A stretch of 48,805 nucleotides of DNA from Kushneria aurantia DSM 21353 (GTDB taxonomy: Bacteria; Pseudomonadota; Gammaproteobacteria; Pseudomonadales; Halomonadaceae). Numbering within the stretch: the stretch's first letter is position 1; every line of letters starts with the position of its first letter. The notes under the pieces were generated by a model. That model did not search any database and had not been told where the DNA came from. It saw only the letters and a program-made list of their open reading frames with translations. Both the position numbers and the translations under genes were made by a program. Of the stretch, positions 34,733 through 43,045 are shown in pieces. The stretch is from NCBI RefSeq assembly GCF_000382245.1, contig NZ_KB907889.1:1-48805 (forward strand), given 5' to 3'.

Positions 34733-34735
34733 GTG

Positions 34736-34933
34736 CTATATCAGCCGGCTCTCGGCATAAAGCGTGTCGACCAGCGCCGCCGCCGGCATGGGGCGGGTCA
34801 GCGCCGCGCCCTGGCCCGCCCAGCAGGCGTCGAACTCATGATCCCCGCATGCCACCGCCGCCGCGGCCAGTTCCGGGGTCGAAACCCCTGCCATCGGCGC
34901 CTGAATAATGGCGGGCAGGCGGGTAGTGTTCAT
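34736..34933 (-). pseudogene. Nitronate monooxygenase gene with internal deletion
   Basis: A 65-codon frame fusing both ends of a nitronate monooxygenase. Residues 1-28 (MNTTRLPAIIQAPMAGVSTP and on) are the N-terminal FMN-binding strand of the family. Residues from about 33 (EFDACWAGQGAALTRPMPAAAL) are the family's extreme C-terminus. The intervening roughly 270-300 residues of the TIM barrel are missing, in frame. A good ribosome site (GAGGAGATCCC) still precedes the ATG. The product cannot be an active flavoenzyme; whether it is expressed is unknown. Confidence 0.8.
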
Positions 34934-34989
34934 GGGATCTCCTCGACGAAATCGGTCAGATGGCAACCTGTACGTCAGCGCCTATCGCA

Positions 34990-35895
34990 TTACCGGGCAT
35001 CCTGCGTCGCGCCGACGGCATCGCCAAGGCGTGGACGCGGTGCGCTGGAGAGGGTGGTACCCGCCGAGGCGATGATCACCGTCATGATCGCCAGCCACTG
35101 CCACAGGCTCAGTTGCTCACCGAGCACCAGCAGCCCGAAGAGCGCCCCGATGGCAGGCTCGAGACTCATCAGGGTACCGAAGAGGTAGGTCGGCATGCGC
35201 GGCAGTGAAATCATCTCGAGCGTATAGGGCAGCGCCGTGGAGAGCACCGCCACGCCCAGTGCCAGCGGCAGCACCTGTAACGAAAAGAGCGCCGTGCCGG
35301 CCTCGTAAACGCCTATCGGCGCCATCAGCACGGCGGCGATGGTCACGCCCAGCGCCGCACTCTGGGTGCCGTTGCCGCTGCCGGCGCGGCGGCCGAACAG
35401 AATGTAGAGCGCCCAGCAGACACCGGCGCCGAGGGCGCACAGCACGCCGTAGAGGTTGAGCGGCTCGCCGCCGGCGTCGCGCGGCCACAACAGGATCGCA
35501 AGGCCGATCATCGCCAGCGCGATCCAGCCCAGATCGCGCCGCCGACGCGAGGTGAAAACCGCCACCGCCAGCGGCCCGGTGAACTCCAGCGCCACGGCAA
35601 TGCCCAGCGGAATGCTGACCAGCGCCTGATAGAGCAGAAAGTTCATCAGCCCCATGGCCACACCGTAGACGACGATCGCTTTCCACGCCTTGCGGGTGAC
35701 CGGTCGCCGCCAGGGGCGCAGCAGGGCCAGCAGCAGGACCGCCGCCAGCATCAGACGCAGCGACGTCGCGCCGGTGGCGCCGATGAGCGGAAACAGCTGC
35801 TTGGCCAGCGAGGCGCCGCCCTGAATCGAACACATCGCGACCAGCAGGATCAGTACCGGCCATAGCCGATGCCATGAAGAACCACCGGCCATCAT
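34990..35895 (-). CDS. EamA-family exporter, RhtA-like
   Basis: A 301-residue DMT-superfamily transporter with ten helices in two EamA repeats (about residues 10-145 and 150-285). LILLVAMCSIQGGASLAKQLFP, VSIPLGIAVALEFTGPLAVAV and LMSLEPAIGALFGLLVLGEQLS are typical of RhtA, the threonine/homoserine exporter, and relatives. The divergent neighbouring gene encodes an XRE-cupin regulator, a pairing often seen with amino acid exporters. Substrate is inferred only. Confidence 0.9.
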   Translation of the reverse strand: MMAGGSSWHRLWPVLILLVAMCSIQGGASLAKQLFPLIGATGATSLRLMLAAVLLLALLRPWRRPVTRKAWKAIVVYGVAMGLMNFLLYQALVSIPLGIAVALEFTGPLAVAVFTSRRRRDLGWIALAMIGLAILLWPRDAGGEPLNLYGVLCALGAGVCWALYILFGRRAGSGNGTQSAALGVTIAAVLMAPIGVYEAGTALFSLQVLPLALGVAVLSTALPYTLEMISLPRMPTYLFGTLMSLEPAIGALFGLLVLGEQLSLWQWLAIMTVIIASAGTTLSSAPRPRLGDAVGATQDAR

Positions 35896-35971
35896 TGCCT
35901 CCGCCAGCCGAATCGGTGAAAGTGTTGCAACATCTTAACTTTAATTATCATTATTGCAGATAGGCGATATA

Positions 35972-36544
35972 GTGCACACAAACGGCAATAGCCACGCCGA
36001 ACGCCCCAGCGTGCTGGTGCACGTGGCCACCAATCTGCGTAAGTTGCGCCAGCGCGCCAGCCTGAGCCAACAGGCGCTGGCCGAGAGCGCCGACGTCAGC
36101 CGCCGCATGCTGGTCAACATCGAGAGCGGCGATGTCAACGTCAGTCTCAACGTGCTCGACCGTCTTGCCGAAGTGCTCGGCGTACAGCTCTACGCGCTGG
36201 TGCAGCCGCCGGAGAGCGAGGATTCGGCGCGCATCGAGCAGCTGGTGTGGGCGGGGCGACACGCCGACAGCCGAGGCATTCTGCTGGCCAGCAAGCCGGC
36301 CCATCAGGAGGTCGAGCTGTCATCATGGTGGATGGCCAGCGGGGACCGCTACGATTCCGAACCCAATCCGCCGGGCTGGCACGACATGGTAGTAGTCATC
36401 GCCGGCGAACTGACGCTGATGATCGACGGCGAAGCGCGCCGGGTCGTGGCCGGTGACTTTCACGTCGTCGCCAGCGACCAGCCGATCAGCTACTGCAACG
36501 AGGGCGCCGCGCCGCTGCACTTCGTCCGCAACGTGCTGCATTAG
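35972..36544 (+). CDS. XRE-family regulator with C-terminal cupin domain
   Basis: A 190-residue protein: HTH_3 at about residues 12-66 (LVHVATNLRKLRQRASLSQQ, then SRRMLVNIESGDVNVSLNVLDRLAE), and a cupin_2 sensor from about residue 115 (HDMVVVIAGELTLMIDGEARR and VASDQPISYCN). It probably senses a small metabolite and controls the divergent EamA exporter gene across a 76-bp AT-rich gap. GTG at 35972 is chosen for its AGG-containing upstream sequence; TTG at 35954 is in frame as well. Confidence 0.88.
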   Translation: MHTNGNSHAERPSVLVHVATNLRKLRQRASLSQQALAESADVSRRMLVNIESGDVNVSLNVLDRLAEVLGVQLYALVQPPESEDSARIEQLVWAGRHADSRGILLASKPAHQEVELSSWWMASGDRYDSEPNPPGWHDMVVVIAGELTLMIDGEARRVVAGDFHVVASDQPISYCNEGAAPLHFVRNVLH

Positions 36545-36625
36545 ACCCTTTTGCGCCGGATGACGGCTTTCAGCGCTGCCGGCGCCTGTTAAGCTACCCG
36601 CCCTTTCTGTTTTGGATGGCCCGGC

Positions 36626-38023
36626 ATGGACGACACCTCCCCGCGCCCGGCCTGGCGTCAGACACTATCCCTGATCGCCGTGGCCGCGACCCTGGCTCTG
36701 CTCCTCTATCTGCCCGACGCGAGCCTGACCCAGGCCGGTACGGTGGTGGTGCTCTGCATCGGCCTGTGGGCCACCGGCTGGCTGCCGCCCTGGCTGACCG
36801 CGCTGATCTTTTTCACTCTGTGCATGGTGGGCGGCGTGGCACCCGCCTCGGTGGCTTTCGCCGGTTTCGCCTCGGCCGCGACCTGGCTGGTGTTTTCGGG
36901 ACTGGTGATCGGCACCGCCATCAACCACACCGGGCTGGGCAAGCGGGTGGCCGCCGCCGTCGCGCCGATGCTCGCTTCGGGCTACGCCAGCGCGGTGCTC
37001 GGCGCCGGACTACTGGGGCTGGCGGCCTCCTTTTTCATGCCCTCGGCGATGGGCCGCATCGTGCTGCTGGTGCCGATCATGCTGACACTGGTGGCGCGGC
37101 TGGGCTACGCCGAAGACAACCCGGGCCGTCACGGCATTCTGCTCAGCGCCATCATGTCGACCTTTCTGCCTACCTTCACCATTCTGCCCGCCAACGTCCC
37201 CAACAACGTGCTGATGGGCGCCAGCGAGGCGGTACTGGGGGTATCGCTGCACTATGGCGACTATCTGCTGCTGCACTTCCCGATTCTCGGCCTTTTGAAG
37301 TGGCTGGCGCTGATGGGGTTGATCCTTTGGCAATTTCGCGCCACACCGGCGGCGCCCGCCACTTTCGAGGAGCAGAGACCACCGGCCGGGCGCGCCAGCA
37401 TGATGATTGGCGCGCTGCTGAGCCTGGCCGTGCTGCTGAGCCTGGCCGTGCTGCTGTGGATGAGTGACGGCTGGCACGGCATCTCGCCCGCCTGGGTAGG
37501 TATGCTGGTGGCGCTGGCATGCCTCTTCCCGGGCAGCGGCCTGCTGCCCGCTCGGCCGCTGACGCAGATCAACCTGGAGCCGCTGATCTACGTTGCCGGT
37601 ATCGTCAGCCTTGGCGCGCTGGCTCATGAAAGCGGGTTGGGCGAGGCAATCGCCGAGCGGCTTTTGGCGCTGCTACCGCTGGCCCACGGCGCCGATGCCG
37701 GCAACTTCGCCTGGCTGGCGCTGATCGCCACGGCACTCGGCATGGTGGTCACGCTACCCGGCGTGCCGGCGGTGCTGACGCCGATGGCACCGCAGCTCGC
37801 CGAGGTGACCGGCTGGTCACCCTATGCGGTCGTGATGTCGCAGGTGCTGGGGTTCTCGACCGTCATCCTGCCGTATCAGTCACCGCCGCTGATCGTCGGC
37901 CTGCTGACCGCGGGCCTGACGCTTCGTCAGGCCACGCGCATCACCCTGCCACTGGCGGTCATCACCCTGCTGCTGCTGTGGCCGCTGGACTATTTTTGGT
38001 GGCAGTGGCTGGGGGTGATATAG
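36626..38023 (+). CDS. SLC13/DASS-family permease
   Basis: A 465-residue transporter with about twelve helices. WATGWLPPWLTALIFFTLCM, FSGLVIGTAINHTGLGKR, MPSAMGRIVLLVPI and ILPANVPNNVLMGAS are typical of the divalent anion:Na+ symporter group, which carries dicarboxylates, citrate or sulfate. The second half repeats the topology (EPLIYVAGIVSLGALAHESGLGEA, FSTVILPYQSPPL). Within residues 265-276 a six-residue unit, LSLAVL, is duplicated by an exact 18-bp tandem repeat. Monocistronic and convergent with the peptidase gene. Confidence 0.88.
   Translation: MDDTSPRPAWRQTLSLIAVAATLALLLYLPDASLTQAGTVVVLCIGLWATGWLPPWLTALIFFTLCMVGGVAPASVAFAGFASAATWLVFSGLVIGTAINHTGLGKRVAAAVAPMLASGYASAVLGAGLLGLAASFFMPSAMGRIVLLVPIMLTLVARLGYAEDNPGRHGILLSAIMSTFLPTFTILPANVPNNVLMGASEAVLGVSLHYGDYLLLHFPILGLLKWLALMGLILWQFRATPAAPATFEEQRPPAGRASMMIGALLSLAVLLSLAVLLWMSDGWHGISPAWVGMLVALACLFPGSGLLPARPLTQINLEPLIYVAGIVSLGALAHESGLGEAIAERLLALLPLAHGADAGNFAWLALIATALGMVVTLPGVPAVLTPMAPQLAEVTGWSPYAVVMSQVLGFSTVILPYQSPPLIVGLLTAGLTLRQATRITLPLAVITLLLLWPLDYFWWQWLGVI
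37418..37453 (+). repeat. Exact 18-bp in-frame tandem duplication
   Basis: CTGAGCCTGGCCGTGCTG occurs twice head to tail inside a membrane helix of the SLC13 permease, adding six hydrophobic residues. It is probably a slippage product. Confidence 0.85.
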
Positions 38024-38041
38024 CCCCCGCCGGGGCAACCA

Positions 38042-39007
38042 TCACCGCCCCTGGGCGCCGCGCCGCAGCCAGTCGTGCACGAAGGCGAGCTTACGATGGG
38101 TCGCCTCGGCCAGCAGGAAGGGATAGAGATCGGAAAGCCCCATCGAGCGGTTAATGTGGTTGACGCCCACCGCGATCGCCGCGGCGGTGTAGATCAAACG
38201 CTCGGAATCCGTTTCGGTATAGGGGTCCCAGTGGGCACTCGGCAGCTCCGGCGACGAGAGTCCGGCGGCCACGAAACTGTCGGTGATGTCGGTCAGGTGC
38301 AGCAGATGCGCCGTGGTTTCGGCCCAGTCCTCGTGCGGGTGCGCGGAGGCGTAGGTGGAGAGAAAGCGCTGCTCCCAGCCAACCGGCGGTCCATTGTCAT
38401 AGTGCTGCCTGAGCGCTGCGGTGTAATCCTCACGCTCGTCGCCGAAGACCTCGCGAAAGGCCGCGAGGAAATCCTCGCGCAGGCTGAGACGCCACCACAG
38501 CATATGGGCGATCTCATGGCGCATATGGCCGATCATGGTGCGATACGGCTCGCCCAGCGCCTGGCGACGCTGAATGCGCACCACCGGGTCGGCCTCCGCC
38601 ACGCTTATCGTCACCACACCGTCGGCGTGGCCCATCGGCGCCGGGCCGTCGTACTCGCCCAGCATGTGAAAGGTCGGCCGCGTGCCGGGGTCCTCGGGGC
38701 GAAACCAGTGCCAGCGCCCGAGGTTGTCCAGCACCCAGCGCTTGGCGGCTTCGGTCTCTGCCCAGTTGGCCATGACGTTGGGAATCGTCGGGTCCGGCGC
38801 CAGCGCCGTCATCGCGCAGGCACGGCAGAAGGCGCCCGGCTCGGGGGCAATCCAGTTGCAGCCGATGCGCTCGCGGTTGGCACAGAACGGCGGCATGGGC
38901 AGAAAGGCGCGCGCCTGGGGGTCGTAGGCGACCGGCGTGCCGTCGGCGGTGGCCAGGTTACCGAACCACAGCGAACCGGAGCCGACGGGATTGCTGAATA
39001 CATGCAT
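38042..39007 (-). CDS. Putative zinc-binding metallopeptidase (COG4307/Peptidase_Mx type)
   Basis: A 321-residue cytoplasmic protein. A zinc-ribbon-like N-terminus with Cys42, Cys50, Cys61 and Cys64 (FCANRERIGCNW, FCRACAM) precedes the catalytic motif MRHEIAHMLWW (HExxH) around residue 163. ASAHPHEDWAETTAHLLH about 55 residues later holds the likely third ligand and the family-specific Trp-Ala-Glu. Function is not established for the family. Only a short gap separates it from the convergent permease gene. Confidence 0.85.
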   Translation of the reverse strand: MHVFSNPVGSGSLWFGNLATADGTPVAYDPQARAFLPMPPFCANRERIGCNWIAPEPGAFCRACAMTALAPDPTIPNVMANWAETEAAKRWVLDNLGRWHWFRPEDPGTRPTFHMLGEYDGPAPMGHADGVVTISVAEADPVVRIQRRQALGEPYRTMIGHMRHEIAHMLWWRLSLREDFLAAFREVFGDEREDYTAALRQHYDNGPPVGWEQRFLSTYASAHPHEDWAETTAHLLHLTDITDSFVAAGLSSPELPSAHWDPYTETDSERLIYTAAAIAVGVNHINRSMGLSDLYPFLLAEATHRKLAFVHDWLRRGAQGR

Positions 39008-39072
39008 GAACGGGGCTCCCGAAAAGAGATCAAATCGTTTTTCAGGTTTCAGGGTAGTTCACTCTCGTCCAC

Positions 39073-39110
39073 GAGACGGTGATCTCTTCGAGAGACGGTG
39101 ATCTCTTCGA
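39073..39110. repeat. Exact 19-bp tandem duplication
   Basis: GAGACGGTGATCTCTTCGA is present twice without spacer in the gap between the peptidase and GNAT genes. Each unit contains GAGA...TCTC, so it may fold into short hairpins. Confidence 0.85.
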
Positions 39111-39138
39111 CAGGAGGCGATTGATTACAGGGCGGCGC

Positions 39139-39654
39139 TCAATCGCCGCTCACTTCTTCGTGGTAGACCGTCATGCCGCGCGAGCGGTAATTGGCCAGCG
39201 CCGCCGGATGATCCAACGAGCAGGTATGCACCCAGACCCGCTCGCAGCCCGGCCAGGCCCAGGCGCAGGCGAGGGCATGGCTCAAAAGCGGCCCGCCGAA
39301 GCCCATGCCGATAAATCCGGGAGCAAGCCCGAAGTAGAGAATCTCGACGTTGCGACCGTCCGGGCGGTAGAGCTCGAAGTAGCCGGCAACCGCGCCGCGG
39401 TGCCAGGCCACGAAGGTGCGATGGGCGTCGCTTTCGACCAGCGCGCGCCACGTCTGCTGATCCCCCTCGAGTTTATCGGTCCACTGCCACTGCGCCCCCA
39501 CCAGCTGATAGAGAAAGCGATTGAGTTCGAACTGCGGTATCTCGCATTCGGCGACGGCGAGCGTCGGTGGCAGCGGCCGGGCATCGAGCGCAGCGGGATC
39601 GCGCATCTCCAGATACCAGGTCGTCAGAAGGGGCTCGGCATCGGGCAGGGTCAT
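39139..39654 (-). CDS. GNAT-family N-acetyltransferase
   Basis: A 171-residue acetyltransferase. The acetyl-CoA pyrophosphate loop is seen in VEILYFGLAPGFIGMGFGGPLL (Q/RxxGxG/A variant), preceded by AVAGYFELY and followed by WVHTCSLDHPAALANYRSRGM, the C-terminal motif B. The acceptor is unknown. A GAGGAA lies just before the ATG at 39654. A much longer open frame continues upstream to 40386, but that part is antisense to the symporter gene. Confidence 0.87.
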   Translation of the reverse strand: MTLPDAEPLLTTWYLEMRDPAALDARPLPPTLAVAECEIPQFELNRFLYQLVGAQWQWTDKLEGDQQTWRALVESDAHRTFVAWHRGAVAGYFELYRPDGRNVEILYFGLAPGFIGMGFGGPLLSHALACAWAWPGCERVWVHTCSLDHPAALANYRSRGMTVYHEEVSGD

Positions 39655-39768
39655 GTGTTCCTCGGCGGCCGGTGGTGGCAAACAGGGTATCGAAACCGGG
39701 CGGAAAGTGGATACTACTACCCAACAGTGCCAGAGTAGAGCGCACACAATGACAAAGATCGGGATGCC

Positions 39769-41328
39769 ATGAGCTCGCTGACTATCTGGGATTTCATCGT
39801 TATCGCCGCCTATTTCACCGTTACCGCCCTGATCGGCTGGTACGCGGCACGTGGGCGCACCACCTCGGAAGACCTCTTTCTCGCCGGGCGCACACTCGGC
39901 CCGGTGGCTATCGGCTTTTCGCTGTTCGCCTCCAATATCTCCTCGGATACCCTGGTGGGACTGCCGGGCGCGGCCTACTCGACCGGCATTTCGGCAGCCA
40001 ACTACGAGTGGATGGCGGGCATCGTGCTGATGTTTACGGCGCTTTTTGTGCTGCCGGTGCTGATGCGTGCCAAAGTGACCACCATGCCGGAGTTGATGGA
40101 GCGACGCTTCGACGCCCGGCTGCGCAAGTATCTGTCGGTGATCACCCTGCTGCTGGCGATTCTGCTCGACACCGCCGGCACCCTCTACGCCGGCGGCCTG
40201 ATCGTCACCACCTTCATACCGGGGCTGAATCTGTGGCTGGTGTGCGCAGTGCTGGCACTGTTCACCGCGGTCTATACCGCCCTGGGCGGGCTGCGTGCGG
40301 TGGTGTGGACCGACGTCATGCAGGCGATCGTACTGCTGACCGGCTCGGCGCTGATGACGTGGATCATCTTCGGCCATTTCGACCACAGCTGGAGCAACGT
40401 GCGCGAGCAGCTCAGCCCCGAGCGGCTGTCACTGATCCGCCCGCTGGATGACCCCGGCGTGCCCTGGCTGGGGCTGTTGACCGGGCTGCCGATCGTCGGC
40501 TTCTACTACTGGACCATGAATCAGTACGTTGTGCAGCGCATTCTGGGTGCGCGCAATCTCCAGGCCGCCGGCCGCGCCTCGGTGTTCGCCGCCCTGCTCA
40601 AGCTGCTGCCGATCTTTATCATGACCCTGCCGGGGGCGATGGCGGTGCCGCTGCTGCCGCATCTGGACCACCCGGATCAGGTCTTTCCCACCATGGTGAA
40701 GACCTTTACGCCCACCGGCCTGACCGGGCTGATTCTGGCCGGACTGATCGCGGCGCTGATGTCGACGCTATCGGCCACCCTCAACTCCTCGGCAACGCTT
40801 TTGACGCTCGACTTCGTCAAGCCGGCGCGCCCGCATCTTGACGACTACCAACTGGCCCGCTGGGGGCGCATCTTTACCTTCGTGGTGGCGCTGATCGCCG
40901 CCCTGTGGGGGCCGATGATCCAGTACTTCTCGGGGCTGTGGACCTACCTGCAGCAGGTATTCGCCTTCGTCGCCTCGCCGCTGGTCGCCACCTTCCTGAT
41001 GGGGCTGTGGGTCAAACAGCTGGGCTCCTCGGCGGCGCTGCGCGGGCTGGCCTGCGGCCATGCGTTGAGTGCGCTGCTGTTCGTGCTGATCGAGACCGGC
41101 CTTCTGGGGCTGCACTTCACTATCGCCGGCGGTGTGATCTGCGCCGCCACGGCGCTGTTTACCTGGGGCTGGATGAAGCAGCTGGGCAGCGCCGACCGGC
41201 CCGGCAAGGATGACCAGCGCATCACCCTGATCGCCAAACAGGGGCTGGAGCGGGTGCCGCGTGATGTGCTGGTCGGCATTGTGGTGGTACTCATCCTGAC
41301 CGGCGTGATTGTCTGGTTCCTGCGCTGA
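39769..41328 (+). CDS. Sodium:solute symporter, sugar-type (SGLT-like)
   Basis: A 519-residue SSS transporter with about fourteen helices. SEDLFLAGRTLGPVAIGFSLFASNISSDTLVG, LGGLRAVVWTDVMQA and LIAALMSTLSATLNSSATLL match the Na+/glucose-galactose branch, including the long GLPIVGFYYWTMNQYVVQR segment typical of sugar symporters. The substrate is likely a hexose, polyol or similar compound. It is unrelated in detail to the SSS gene of the nitrile operon, which falls in another branch. Monocistronic; divergent from the GNAT gene. Confidence 0.9.
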   Translation: MSSLTIWDFIVIAAYFTVTALIGWYAARGRTTSEDLFLAGRTLGPVAIGFSLFASNISSDTLVGLPGAAYSTGISAANYEWMAGIVLMFTALFVLPVLMRAKVTTMPELMERRFDARLRKYLSVITLLLAILLDTAGTLYAGGLIVTTFIPGLNLWLVCAVLALFTAVYTALGGLRAVVWTDVMQAIVLLTGSALMTWIIFGHFDHSWSNVREQLSPERLSLIRPLDDPGVPWLGLLTGLPIVGFYYWTMNQYVVQRILGARNLQAAGRASVFAALLKLLPIFIMTLPGAMAVPLLPHLDHPDQVFPTMVKTFTPTGLTGLILAGLIAALMSTLSATLNSSATLLTLDFVKPARPHLDDYQLARWGRIFTFVVALIAALWGPMIQYFSGLWTYLQQVFAFVASPLVATFLMGLWVKQLGSSAALRGLACGHALSALLFVLIETGLLGLHFTIAGGVICAATALFTWGWMKQLGSADRPGKDDQRITLIAKQGLERVPRDVLVGIVVVLILTGVIVWFLR

Positions 41329-41435
41329 CGCCTGTCTGTGCCATACGCGTGTCGTATGACGGTACTGCCGCTCGGCGCCTCACGGCGTCGAGCGGCTACA
41401 CTGGGTGGCTCTCCTATCCAACCCGAGCTGGCACC

Positions 41436-42119
41436 ATGATCAACGAGCGCCCCATACCCTTTCACGCCTTCGCACTGCTGTTCGTGATCGCCGGCGCCAC
41501 CGATGCCCTGATCTATCTACACAGTCGCGAGTTGCTGGCGGTCTATATGACCGGCAACAGCAGCCACATCGGCCGCGCTATCGGTCAGGGCCATTGGGCA
41601 ACGATCGCGCCGCTGGCGGCGGTGATCGGTACCTTTTTCGTGGCGACCACCCTTGCCGCCTGGCTGGGTCAGCGGGCAGGGCGCTGGCGCGCCACGCTGA
41701 TCCTGCTGCTCAGCGGCACGCTGATGGCGCTGGCCGTGCCCTTTACTACTGCCGGCAGCTATTCACTGATGACAGTGGCCATGATCGCCGCCGCCATGGG
41801 CAGCCTCAATCAGGTGAGCAGTCGCGTCATCGGCGTGACCTTTCTGACCGGCATGATCGTCCAGACCGGCCGTTCGCTGGCACAGGGAGAGTGGCTGGCA
41901 GGGCTGGATGGCCTCGCCCGCTGGGCGGCACTGATCGGCGGCGCCGTACTGGCCACGCTGCTCGACAGCCGCTACGGGGAACTCGCACTGCTGTTTGTGG
42001 CCGGCGCCCTGGCAGCAGGCGCCCCCTTTACCGCCTGGAACGCGCATCTGGCGGGAGCCGGCGATCCGCAGCGCGAGCAAGCGGACCGCCGCGAGTCACG
42101 TTCCGGCAGCGGCTACTGA
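41436..42119 (+). CDS. DUF1275 (YoaK family) membrane protein
   Basis: A 227-residue protein with six helices. AGATDALIYLHSRELLAVYMTGNSSHIG is the family signature, and VTFLTGMIVQTGRSLAQGEW and ALIGGAVLATLLDSRYG follow. Function is unknown; YoaK-type proteins are sometimes called putative transporters. The ATG at 41436 fits the family N-terminus. Its last codons are directly followed by a truncated dioxygenase on the opposite strand, whose frame overlaps its 3' end. Confidence 0.87.
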   Translation: MINERPIPFHAFALLFVIAGATDALIYLHSRELLAVYMTGNSSHIGRAIGQGHWATIAPLAAVIGTFFVATTLAAWLGQRAGRWRATLILLLSGTLMALAVPFTTAGSYSLMTVAMIAAAMGSLNQVSSRVIGVTFLTGMIVQTGRSLAQGEWLAGLDGLARWAALIGGAVLATLLDSRYGELALLFVAGALAAGAPFTAWNAHLAGAGDPQREQADRRESRSGSGY

Positions 42120-42263
42120 GTCAGAGTTGACCGTCTGCTTGACCAGCCGCAGCCCCAGCACATCACGATAGAAGCGCAGGTTATCGCGCGGGTCGCCGCA
42201 GATCGCGGTGATATGGTGCAACCCGGCTCGGTGCGGCCTCGTGCGTGGCATCATCCATGGCAT
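42096..42263 (-). pseudogene. Ring-cleaving dioxygenase (VOC) N-terminal remnant
   Basis: A 55-codon frame beginning with a short basic leader and then AGLHHITAICGDPRDNLRFY, followed by RDVLGLRLVKQTVN. This is the unmistakable N-terminus of the roughly 310-residue MhqO/PcpA-like glyoxalase-fold dioxygenases. Similarity stops at about residue 47, and the rest of the gene is absent, replaced by the end of the DUF1275 gene. In related bacteria this gene follows wrbA in a quinone-stress unit, which matches its place here. A deletion has removed about 250 codons. Confidence 0.8.
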
Positions 42264-42288
42264 CTCTCCTGCCGGTGAGCCCGTCCGC

Positions 42289-42891
42289 TTACAGCGACAG
42301 GGCAGCGGTGAGTTTCGCCACCTTTTCACCCTGATAGCGGGCCAGTGACAGCTCCTTGTCGGAGGGCTGACGCGAGCCGTCACCGCCGGCCAGCGTCGAG
42401 GCGCCATAGGGCGAACCACCGCGGGTTTCGGAAATATCGAACAGCGCCTGGCCACCGGCGTAGTCGATCGGCACGATCACCATGCCGTGGTGGGCCAGAG
42501 TGTTCCAGAACGAGGTGATGGTGGTCTCGTTGCCGGCGCCGGTCGCGCTGGAGGTAAAGACGCTGCCCAGCTTGTTGACCAGCTTGCCGCCGGCCCACAG
42601 CCCGCCGGTCTGGTCGAGGAAGGTACGCATCTGGCCGGCCATATTGCCAAAGCGGGTGGGCGAACCAAAGATGATGGCATCGTAATCGGCCAGTTCATCC
42701 GGCCTGGCCTCCGGCGCGTCGTGCTCGAGCTTCGCGCCGGCCTTCTCCAGCGCCTCACGGCTCATGGTGTCGGGCACCCGCTTGAGCGTGACTTCCACAC
42801 CATCGACCGAACGCGCACCCTCGACCACGGCGTTGGCCAGCGTCTCGATATGACCGTACATGGAGTAGTAGAGCACCAGTATCTTTTTCAT
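42289..42891 (-). CDS. wrbA: NAD(P)H:quinone oxidoreductase, WrbA type
   Basis: A 200-residue flavodoxin-like FMN protein catalysing two-electron reduction of quinones. The FMN phosphate loop is [12 protein letters not shown] (residues 8-19), then [25 protein letters not shown] (about 74-98) and [13 protein letters not shown] near 111. A GGGAG precedes the ATG at 42891; a longer frame to 42927 is less likely. It is divergent from a LysR regulator and sits upstream of the dioxygenase remnant, suggesting a quinone or catechol response unit. Confidence 0.95.
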   Translation of the reverse strand: MKKILVLYYSMYGHIETLANAVVEGARSVDGVEVTLKRVPDTMSREALEKAGAKLEHDAPEARPDELADYDAIIFGSPTRFGNMAGQMRTFLDQTGGLWAGGKLVNKLGSVFTSSATGAGNETTITSFWNTLAHHGMVIVPIDYAGGQALFDISETRGGSPYGASTLAGGDGSRQPSDKELSLARYQGEKVAKLTAALSL

Positions 42892-43045
42892 TGTCACACT
42901 CCCTTGAGCAGGTTTGTGGTTGACCATTTTGCGACCCGGCGAACCGAGCCGATCATTACGGTGTCAACAGTAGTTCTCCCACAGGAGGTCGAAAAGCGAA
43001 CTCTTCTGGCATACTCATTCAAATTATTTGATCAACGAGACGAGG

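Noticed and set aside
39655-40386. Long minus-strand open frame continuing upstream of the GNAT gene
   Set aside because: It is antisense to the well-supported SSS symporter gene, with Gln/His-rich low-complexity translation typical of a shadow frame.
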